9,119 bases of DNA, taken from contig DBKQ01000030.1 of the NCBI GenBank assembly GCA_002298545.1, forward strand, positions 1 through 9,119, given 5' to 3'. The stretch comes from Prevotella sp. UBA746 (lineage in GTDB: Bacteria; Bacteroidota; Bacteroidia; Bacteroidales; Bacteroidaceae). The notes beneath the pieces are model-generated. The model was not told the DNA's origin, ran no database searches, and saw only the letters and a program-made list of their open reading frames with translations. A program made the position numbers and the translations under genes. This document shows, in pieces, positions 1-6,418 of this stretch; the first letter of the stretch is position 1; every line of letters begins with the position of its first letter.

Positions 1-79
1 TGTCGATATAAAGGTAGTTACCTTCCCTAATTTTCTCAAACGTCTGTATTCCTACCGGATATCTTCTTGCCTGCTTCAT
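1..79 (-). CDS. AAA-ATPase_like / PD-(D/E)XK family protein, N-terminal fragment cut by the window edge
   Basis: An open frame starts at an ATG (minus strand, 79-77) and runs off the left end after 26 codons. The visible protein is MKQARR followed by YPVGIQTFEKIREGNYLY and ID. The pattern 'YPVGIQ.FE.IRE.NYLY.DKT' is the usual opening of the Bacteroidota family that joins an AAA-ATPase_like domain (PF09820) to a C-terminal PD-(D/E)XK nuclease-like domain (PF08011, formerly DUF1703). Proteins of this family are typically a little over 500 aa, so nearly all of this gene lies outside the window. No in-frame start lies upstream before a TGA at 121-119, so this ATG is the start. A promoter at 140-171 would give a leader of about 50 nt. 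The family is abundant in Bacteroidales and its role is poorly known. It is downstream of, and probably transcribed separately from, the defence operon. Confidence 0.8.
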   Translation of the reverse strand, partial: MKQARRYPVGIQTFEKIREGNYLYID

Positions 80-139
80 ATTATCTTTCGTTTTACTGAT
101 TAATCTGCTGCTTGGATGTCATATTATGCTTCCTACGTG

Positions 140-171
140 CAAATTTAGCGATTATTTGTATAAGCGACAAG
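140..171 (-). promoter_or_regulatory. Bacteroidota-type promoter for the left-edge gene
   Basis: On the minus strand CTTG (171-168), a 20-nt spacer and TAAATTTG (147-140) match the Bacteroidota primary-sigma pattern TTTG-N19-21-TAnnTTTG, with a perfect -7 box and a three-of-four -33 box. Initiation would fall near 132, about 53 nt before the ATG at 79. It lies in the 142-nt gap after the HerA-like gene, so the left-edge gene need not depend on operon read-through. I saw no convincing G+C-rich terminator in this gap, only a weak A+T hairpin near 172-190. Confidence 0.55.
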
Positions 172-221
172 TTTTTATTAAAATAAACATATTACTTGAG
201 CAGAGCACACTGTAATTCAAA

Positions 222-1805
222 TCAGATAAGATGCGTCACCTTTATTTTCTTGTATACTTTGTTCGAGAGTCCTAACTCTGCCAAGGTGTTGTCCTTGATA
301 ATCAGCTCCCCCTTCTGCAAACCGGCAATGGCTTGTTTTATTTCCTGGAAATCACGCCCCGATACACCAAAGAGGTCTTTTATCACGCTGTCGGCAATGG
401 TCTGCTGTTTCATGATAAGCGGATACTGCGCATTTGCATAAAAGTCAAAATGCTTGCTCTTGAAACTGTCCATATTCTGCGTGGCAAGAATAATGCTCAG
501 TCCCTTGTTTCTGCCCACGGCGATAAGGTTGCGAAGCGGATGGTTGTCGAAGTCAAGCATATAATGAGCCTCATCAATAACTGTGAAATGCCGGATTTGC
601 ACATAATCGTCGCTCACCGCCTGCTTAGGCAGTTCCTCATAGATACTGTTAAGCTTCGAGATAATGAAATATACAATAGCCTTAGCTATCGGTCCATCCT
701 TTGGAAAGGCATTCATCTTTACGATAAAGCACTCATCGATTAGACTCGCCTTGTCTTCCGAAGCAAAGAGATTGTTTCTGATAAGCTGTTTCAATACCGA
801 CGTCACGCTGTCGTCCTTATCGGGATTAGGCATCTTTTCCTGATACTTCGTCAGCATCATGCTGAAAGTGATGGGCTTTCCGGCAGTCTGCTTATAAGCG
901 TTCACGATAGCCTCACTCAAGCGGTTGCTCATCGATGCGCTCACCGTAGCCCGGTCTATGGCACACAGAGCACTCGCCATCTCCGTAGAATATAGATTAA
1001 TCTCGTTGATGGTCTTACCCGAAAAGTCCTTGAATGGCGTGAAAGGCAATGGAGCCTGAACGGGATCGAGAATACAACTTCTGTCTACATCAAACAGAGC
1101 CAGCCAATTGGCATTGGCCGGGTCGGAGAACTCCCCTTTGTAGTCGAAGAGCAGGAAGTTTACGGGATAAGGTGTGTCGGTTGAGAGAGTGCGGAATTGC
1201 TGTATCAGCACCGCCAGAAGATTTGTCTTGCCCGAGCCTGTGGCTCCCGCCACCAATATCTGGGCGTTCGACACCGAGCGCCCGTTGATGTTCAACTTCG
1301 CCTCCATGTCGTCGGCATACTCGCCTATCAGCAGTTCCAAGGCTGGTATGCCGCTGCCTCCGCCCCTACGGTTGCTCTCGGCAAAGAGGAAAGCATTCAG
1401 ATTCTCGTCTTCAGAGAGATAATCAATGCCGCGATATATTTCCTTTGCCACGATGCGCCCCACGATGCCCGAGTTCTGCCAATCCACCTCACAATCCTTA
1501 TACCTCAGTTTTAGCAAAGCCGAGAAAAGTGACTTTTTGTTGTCTTTTGTAAAGAAACTTGGCATGATGCGCAGTGAAGTCTTCGACATCATAATCTGCG
1601 CCAAATCATCTGTATTTCTTTTGTCCGACAGACTCAAACTGGCTATCAAGCAGATACGCATCACCTTATTCATAGTGAGAATGCAATTCTTCTCTCCCTC
1701 TACCTGTTGCGAAAGGTTCAGCCGTCTTTCCAGTTTCTCCTTTAGTGGCATAACAGCATCTGTCATATCCTCCGCCTGCCGTATATTGTCTAATGCTACT
1801 TCCAT
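222..1805 (-). CDS. HerA/FtsK-like P-loop ATPase (DNA translocase-like), last gene of the operon
   Basis: This 527-aa protein is a RecA-fold ATPase of the HerA/FtsK superfamily. The Walker A is GATGSGKT (residues 187-194). It is followed by a strand with DYKGEF (221-226), a Walker B VIDEAH (409-414), a possible arginine-finger region GRNKG (431-435) and a sensor-like ATQN (441-444). The region before residue 150 is mostly helical and charged, with no HAS-barrel or membrane segment that I recognise. HerA proteins form hexamers that pump DNA and usually pair with NurA or another nuclease; no such gene is adjacent. Larger HerA-like ATPases (DptH/DndH) work in phosphorothioate-dependent restriction, which is a suggestive parallel given the DndD-like neighbour. 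The start is 11 nt after the preceding stop, with AAAAAAGG about 4 nt upstream, so coupled expression is likely. Superfamily assignment is firm. The role in defence is inferred from context. Confidence 0.88.
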   Translation of the reverse strand: MEVALDNIRQAEDMTDAVMPLKEKLERRLNLSQQVEGEKNCILTMNKVMRICLIASLSLSDKRNTDDLAQIMMSKTSLRIMPSFFTKDNKKSLFSALLKLRYKDCEVDWQNSGIVGRIVAKEIYRGIDYLSEDENLNAFLFAESNRRGGGSGIPALELLIGEYADDMEAKLNINGRSVSNAQILVAGATGSGKTNLLAVLIQQFRTLSTDTPYPVNFLLFDYKGEFSDPANANWLALFDVDRSCILDPVQAPLPFTPFKDFSGKTINEINLYSTEMASALCAIDRATVSASMSNRLSEAIVNAYKQTAGKPITFSMMLTKYQEKMPNPDKDDSVTSVLKQLIRNNLFASEDKASLIDECFIVKMNAFPKDGPIAKAIVYFIISKLNSIYEELPKQAVSDDYVQIRHFTVIDEAHYMLDFDNHPLRNLIAVGRNKGLSIILATQNMDSFKSKHFDFYANAQYPLIMKQQTIADSVIKDLFGVSGRDFQEIKQAIAGLQKGELIIKDNTLAELGLSNKVYKKIKVTHLI

Positions 1806-1816
1806 AATGCCTTTTT

Positions 1817-3814
1817 TTATTGCTCTTTAATTCCGAAATATCCGTCTTCCACATGCGTGCTCTGGCTCTCCACATCCCTTATCAGCGTGTAAGACCGCGA
1901 AACAAACGGCTCCAGTTTCACGTAGTCCTTGTCCTTGCGAATCTCCGATGTGGTGCACAGGAGGATAGTCTGCTCTGCAAGTCCCGGAAAATATTCCTCC
2001 ATCAGCACATCACGGCTCTCCTCGTCGAGCACACCCATCACCGTGTCGATCATCACTGGCGGATTATAGTCGCCCAAATTTCTCAACACCTTGAGCAACA
2101 CCTGTATGAAGATTTGCTTGGATGCCGCATTAAGTTGGTTGAGCGAAATTTCATTGTCAGCCTTGTGATACAGTCGTATGGTGAAATTCTCCATTGAGTC
2201 AGACAATACCACCTTGGAAATGCAGCCCTTGTAAGAAATCAGCAGTTTGTTGAGCTGCTGCTTCATGTCCTCTTCTATTTTCTCCTTTTTCCGTTTCAGC
2301 AAAGTGTCGGCAACGTCCTCAAAGAAAGGCTTCAGGCGTACCAGTGTGTCAAACTTCACATCTGGTTCCTGCTGAATCTGCACGTCAAACTGATGAATCT
2401 TGCGTTCCAGTTTGCCTATATTAACCTGTCGGTCGTCATACTCCTTTTTCAGTGTGTCCAATTCATGGCTCACCTGTTCGTAAGCCTTGATGATTTCGGT
2501 GTTTCCGCTCACCATGCTCCTCCTCAAGAGAGCTATCTGACTAAGTTTGTTGTCATAATTCTCCAGCCGTTTCTCCAGGTCATACTTACTGTCGTTCAAG
2601 GCAATAAATTCATTCACGGCATTGGCATTGACGAGAGACTTCAAGGCTTCAAACTCGCTGTCGTCCAGAAAAGCATACTCGTCCTTGCTGCTCAACTCCT
2701 CCTGCTGACTGGCAAGATAAGCCAGCACATCCTCGCCAGACACGCTCTCCGGACACAGCAACTTTGCTTTCAGATAACCGAGAATTTTTCCCGTAACCTC
2801 TCTCATCTGCTCCAGCGAAAGCACCCCCTCGCGCTCTTGGCGCAAGGCATCCTTCTGGCGTATGATGTCGTTCACCTTGTTGGTGATGCCTGTGGCAAGC
2901 TTCGGGAAGAACACGTTTATCTCCAATGTCTCAACCACCTGCTTCAGTTGAGCGTTGTATCTCTTCGAGAGCTCCTGCGTCTCCTTCACACTCATTTCCA
3001 GTTCCTGAATTTTGCGTTCCGTCTCGGCAGAATCCTTTGCCCCCTCCTTGGCTGCATCATATTCAGCCTGGATAGAGACGAGATACTTGTATTTCTCGTC
3101 TTGCAGCCTCAAATTTTCTGTCTGCTGCTCACCCAGAGTGTTGCGCTCCTCGCAGAGAGAGTTGTATTCCTCTGCCTCCTTCTGCGCCTCAAGTCGTCGC
3201 GCCGCCCATTCCTGCTGCAGATGTTCCGAGGCATTCTTCAGTTGCAGATACTTGTTGAAGCCCATCACGTTCTGTATGTTGTCCTTGATGATTTGGGCAA
3301 ACACGTTCTCCTTCAGCAATTCGCTCGACTGCATTGCGTCGAAGAGAAAATACTTCGACAGTTCCTGTGGCAGGTTGGCCTTGATGATTTTGTTCACCTG
3401 TTGCTCGTTCTCCGCCCGTTGTTGCGGCGGCATCGCCGAGCCATACACAAAACTGCTGCCGTTCATGTTCAGCAACACGCTCTCCACCGGCTTGTTGGCG
3501 GGGTTGAGCTTGTAGGTGCGTCGCAACAGATACTTCTGGGTTTGTCCCAGCACCATGCCCTCAAACGAGAGTTCGAGCATGATGGTAGGCTCCACCTTGC
3601 CTAAGGCGCCATTGTTCAGCAGTTCCTGAAAATGTGCCTTGTTCTGTATTTTCAAGCCATAGAGTGCGCCACAGATTGCCTCAAACAGAGTAGTTTTTCC
3701 GCCGCCGTTCATACCGCCAATCAGAATGATGGGCTGGTCGGCCTTCACCGACAAATCCAGATCCAAGTCCAGATACGTCTTGTAATTCCTTATCTTGATG
3801 CGTTTGATAATCAT
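1817..3814 (-). CDS. DndD-like SMC/Rad50-type ATPase
   Basis: From the ATG at 3814 this is a 665-aa ABC/SMC-type ATPase with split nucleotide-binding halves around a long coiled coil. The N-terminus MIIKRIKIRNYKTY leads to the Walker A GGMNGGGKTT (33-42). KYFLFDAM (154-161) matches the DndD-type 'FFFDGE' segment. A charged, heptad-like region covers roughly 185-490. The C-terminal block VMIDTVMGVLDEES (587-600) and CTTSEI (620-625) matches the DndD pattern 'IDTP..RLD..hR' followed by 'LSTDTEI'. DndD supplies ATPase activity to the phosphorothioate DNA-modification complex, but no DndA, B, C or E lies here, so the protein has probably been recruited to a methylation-based system. Two oddities are visible: the ABC signature reads LNAASKQ instead of an LSxGExQ form, and the coiled coil holds a lone CPE (354-356) instead of a CxxC zinc hook. 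The frame is open from a GTG at 3826, but the ATG at 3814 fits the family and follows AGGAG at 11 nt. Confidence 0.88.
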   Translation of the reverse strand: MIIKRIKIRNYKTYLDLDLDLSVKADQPIILIGGMNGGGKTTLFEAICGALYGLKIQNKAHFQELLNNGALGKVEPTIMLELSFEGMVLGQTQKYLLRRTYKLNPANKPVESVLLNMNGSSFVYGSAMPPQQRAENEQQVNKIIKANLPQELSKYFLFDAMQSSELLKENVFAQIIKDNIQNVMGFNKYLQLKNASEHLQQEWAARRLEAQKEAEEYNSLCEERNTLGEQQTENLRLQDEKYKYLVSIQAEYDAAKEGAKDSAETERKIQELEMSVKETQELSKRYNAQLKQVVETLEINVFFPKLATGITNKVNDIIRQKDALRQEREGVLSLEQMREVTGKILGYLKAKLLCPESVSGEDVLAYLASQQEELSSKDEYAFLDDSEFEALKSLVNANAVNEFIALNDSKYDLEKRLENYDNKLSQIALLRRSMVSGNTEIIKAYEQVSHELDTLKKEYDDRQVNIGKLERKIHQFDVQIQQEPDVKFDTLVRLKPFFEDVADTLLKRKKEKIEEDMKQQLNKLLISYKGCISKVVLSDSMENFTIRLYHKADNEISLNQLNAASKQIFIQVLLKVLRNLGDYNPPVMIDTVMGVLDEESRDVLMEEYFPGLAEQTILLCTTSEIRKDKDYVKLEPFVSRSYTLIRDVESQSTHVEDGYFGIKEQ

Positions 3815-3825
3815 AATCCCATACA

Positions 3826-3830
3826 CTCCT
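3826..3830 (-). promoter_or_regulatory. Ribosome binding site (AGGAG) deciding the DndD-like start
   Basis: AGGAG on the minus strand overlaps the TAG stop of the 71-aa gene (3831-3829). It lies 11 nt before the ATG at 3814. The in-frame GTG at 3826 begins on the last base of this site and so could not use it. A second ATG at 3822 is in another frame and stops after three codons. It is the clearest Shine-Dalgarno match in the operon. Confidence 0.5.
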
Positions 3831-4044
3831 ATTTTATCTGAGCAATCGCCTCGGCGATAACCCTCACCGTGTCCTCGTCGTTCATCTCTATCTTGTCCAC
3901 CTTGGCGGCATGATACTTGCGCAGGATTTCCTCGCTCATCCAGTCGAAGTCAATATCATGCTTCTCACAGAGCGTCCTTATCAGTTCGAGGTCTTCCCGT
4001 CGTATGCCATAGTGCAGGAATTTTCCATCCAGTCCTTTTGCCAT
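3829..4044 (-). CDS. Small hypothetical protein (71 aa) between Res and DndD-like genes
   Basis: This is a small soluble protein rich in charged residues (sections such as EDLELIRTLCEKHDID and DEDTVRVIAEAIAQIK). It is predicted by eye to be mostly helical, with no signal peptide, membrane segment or cysteine-pair zinc site. I cannot assign a fold. I have an unverified memory of a generic family label along the lines of 'DNA modification system-associated small protein' for proteins found next to DndD-like ATPases, and gene order here fits that. It begins 16 nt after the Res stop and ends 14 nt before the DndD-like ATG, so it is embedded in the operon and likely co-translated. Possible roles are an adaptor between the helicase and DndD-like ATPase, or a DNA-binding accessory analogous to DndE (which is larger). 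Both are guesses. It is accepted as real from its position, codon-dense fit and clean boundaries. Confidence 0.82.
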   Translation of the reverse strand: MAKGLDGKFLHYGIRREDLELIRTLCEKHDIDFDWMSEEILRKYHAAKVDKIEMNDEDTVRVIAEAIAQIK

Positions 4045-4060
4045 AGTTGCTATTATTGAA

Positions 4061-6418
4061 TTAAACCTGTTTGTATTCTTTCGGGTAGAAACTGTCCCAC
4101 TCCACTATATCAGTGGTGTTGCCTATCTTCAGCGGACAATACTTCCAGTTGTCGTGTCGCTCGATGATGATGCCGCCCTTCAGGTGCTTGTCTTTGTTCT
4201 CCTCGCTTTCCATATAGTCTATGAGGGCATTGTGTTTCTCCACGGCATCCACGTCGCTCCCTGCGCTCTTGGTGTCAAAGAGAAAAATCTGCCCGTTTTT
4301 CATGCGAATCACAAAGTCTACATAGAAGAGCGACTTCTGTCCCTCCTTGTTCTCATAGCTGATGGCATAGTGTTGCCTTCCGGCATCGCCATTCTTATAC
4401 CACCAGTCAATCCACTCCTTGTTGTCCTCAAGGAAAGCCTCGAAACGCTTCTCGGGCTGCGAGGCGTTTTTAAGTTCCACGAAAGGCATAAGGGCATGGT
4501 CGCAGACATCGGCTATTACGCGATGACTCTCCTCTTTATACAGTCGCTCCACGGGCACTTCCCAGTCGTAACTCTTATAATACTTCTCGTCTTGCGTTTG
4601 CTGCCTCACTTCCAGTATTTTCAAGTAGCGGTTCAAGGCACGGTCAATCAAGCCGGCAAACACGGGGCGGTTGCTGTGATATAGTATCACCTTCACGGCA
4701 TCCGTCTCGAATAGTTCAAAGAGTTCTTCCATCAGCTCTTTTAGGGCGAAAGCCAACGTCGTGACACTTACCTTTTCAAACTTCGAACCTATACACTTGG
4801 CGCAGAAGGCATTGTAAGAATTGTTCAGCTCTTGCATCGTTCGCACATACCTTGCTTTCTTGTCCACATGCGTCTCGCCAATCTCGCCCGTGATGTTCAC
4901 ATCTTCTATCAGGTCCACACCGATACTTCTCACCCGGAATGTTATCTTGTCCTCACAAGCCTTGCGGTTCTTGGCATAGATGCTTTCGCCGCTGTTTCCG
5001 CCGTCATCGTCATCATCCGCATTGCCGTCCAAGTCGTCTATCGTGAAGAGTGAAAGTTGCTGGTTTTTAACAAGCAGAATATCCTCAAACACCTTGGCAA
5101 GCACCTTTTTGAAGTCCGGACCAAGACGCTTGCGGGTTGTCGCCGGACGCTCGCAATATTCGGAGCGAAGCACCACATTGCAGAGATGCTCGCGGCGCAC
5201 GGCATGGATATTCGACATATAGTCCATATCGTCTTGCACTATCTGAATGATGTCCTTGCTCAGGTTGGTGTAGACATATCCCCAGTTCAGGCGGTCGTCC
5301 TCATAGAAGTGTTGCTCCGGCATACGGAGGATGCGCCCCACGGTCTGCGCCGTGAACGTGAAGCTCTCTATCTTTCGGAAGATGAGGAGCACGGCGGCAC
5401 GCGGACAGTCCCAGCCCAGGGCGATGGCCTGCTTGAAGAGCAACACTTCGGTGAGGTTGTCGGGGTTCTCTATGCCGTCGAGGTTCTCCTTCTCGTTGCT
5501 GAGCCACACCGCCAGTTTGCCGTTGGCAATGTTGATATTCTTGATGGTGTCGAGATAGAGCATCACCTCTTCCTTGATGCTGTCGTCGTCCTTGTCCATC
5601 TTGTCCTTGTCGTTGGGCAACTGTATGAGCAGCAGCGGATTGATATTGACACCAATCTTGCGGTATGCCTCGGCAAGCTCCTCGCGCTTCTTCAGGGCGA
5701 GATGCACCAAGTGCTGATTGAGCGAACCGTTGGGGTCGTTGAACTGCAAGGCGGGATTCAACACCACGCCCTGCTTTATCATCCCCTCTCTCACCACAGT
5801 CTCTCGCGGCACGCTGACCTGCAGCTCGCCTCTGCTCACAGGCGTTGCCGAGATGCGTATCTCCACTTTAGGGCATATATGGCTCAGCACCTTCTCTGTC
5901 TTGTTGGCGAGTTTGCTGGCAAACATGTGTTCCTCGTCGATGATTACGATGATGGGGATGTGCTGCTCTTCCTGTGTGCGGCGAGTGAGGTCGAAGAGCG
6001 AGGCGCCCTGCTCGGTGTCGCGTATCATCACGGCATTGTCCTTGTTGATGCTCTCCCAGTTGACGAAGAGTATTTCGCTGGGATGGATATAGCCTTCGGC
6101 AGAATGGTCGAGATCGTCGAAGATAACAGGATGCAGCTCCTGACCTTCGGTGAAGAACGAGCGCATCTTGAAATAGCTCTGCTCATGGAGTTTGTTGGGG
6201 GCTATCCAGATATATGCCACTTCCTTGCAGGGCACATCGGTGCGGTCTCTCAGCTCGGCGTTTAGGCGGAGCAACAGTTCCGAAGCCATCACGGTCTTGC
6301 CAGCTCCTGTGGGTGCTTTGAACACAAGGGTATGTCGGTTGCCGGAATATGTTAGCAAATCTATGGTCTTGTCGGTAAGTTCCCTTACCGCCTTCTGCTG
6401 GTATTCTATCTGTTTCAT
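4061..6418 (-). CDS. Type III restriction Res-like SF2 helicase with C-terminal PD-(D/E)XK-like nuclease
   Basis: This 785-aa protein is the probable restriction motor and nuclease. The helicase part shows a Q-like YQQKAV (6-11), motif I APTGAGKT (35-42), motif II DEEH (161-164), motif III SAT (190-192), a motif V-like block QAIALGWDCPRA (330-341) and motif VI QTVGRILRMP (358-367). An acidic linker with repeated Asp (467-472) separates this from a middle helical region. At the C-terminus, YVDFVI (699-704) followed by FLFDTKS (712-718) fits a PD-(D/E)XK core with D701 and D715-x-K717, and E657 or E660 possibly completing it. The usual glutamate of ExK is Asp here. Res subunits of classical type III enzymes are nearer 900-1000 aa, so this is a compact version. 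Its ATG overlaps the mod stop as ATGA (6418-6415), meaning tight translational coupling with the methyltransferase, as in type III systems. No frameshift is seen. Confidence 0.9.
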   Translation of the reverse strand: MKQIEYQQKAVRELTDKTIDLLTYSGNRHTLVFKAPTGAGKTVMASELLLRLNAELRDRTDVPCKEVAYIWIAPNKLHEQSYFKMRSFFTEGQELHPVIFDDLDHSAEGYIHPSEILFVNWESINKDNAVMIRDTEQGASLFDLTRRTQEEQHIPIIVIIDEEHMFASKLANKTEKVLSHICPKVEIRISATPVSRGELQVSVPRETVVREGMIKQGVVLNPALQFNDPNGSLNQHLVHLALKKREELAEAYRKIGVNINPLLLIQLPNDKDKMDKDDDSIKEEVMLYLDTIKNINIANGKLAVWLSNEKENLDGIENPDNLTEVLLFKQAIALGWDCPRAAVLLIFRKIESFTFTAQTVGRILRMPEQHFYEDDRLNWGYVYTNLSKDIIQIVQDDMDYMSNIHAVRREHLCNVVLRSEYCERPATTRKRLGPDFKKVLAKVFEDILLVKNQQLSLFTIDDLDGNADDDDDGGNSGESIYAKNRKACEDKITFRVRSIGVDLIEDVNITGEIGETHVDKKARYVRTMQELNNSYNAFCAKCIGSKFEKVSVTTLAFALKELMEELFELFETDAVKVILYHSNRPVFAGLIDRALNRYLKILEVRQQTQDEKYYKSYDWEVPVERLYKEESHRVIADVCDHALMPFVELKNASQPEKRFEAFLEDNKEWIDWWYKNGDAGRQHYAISYENKEGQKSLFYVDFVIRMKNGQIFLFDTKSAGSDVDAVEKHNALIDYMESEENKDKHLKGGIIIERHDNWKYCPLKIGNTTDIVEWDSFYPKEYKQV

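Noticed and set aside
172..190. A+T-rich inverted repeat after the HerA-like gene as a terminator
   Set aside because: The stem is interrupted and lacks G+C pairs, so it is unlikely to be stable.
2393..3604. 403-aa plus-strand open frame
   Set aside because: It lies wholly antisense to the DndD-like gene, is rich in Leu, His and Gln as expected from antisense of a coiled coil, and shows no domain.
5003..5025. Repeated GTC/ATC triplets as a phase-variable microsatellite
   Set aside because: It encodes the Asp-rich linker of the Res-like protein; the triplet run is short and impure and a change in copy number would not shift the frame.
5057..6265. 402-aa plus-strand open frame
   Set aside because: Antisense to the helicase motifs of the Res-like gene; composition is a complement artefact.
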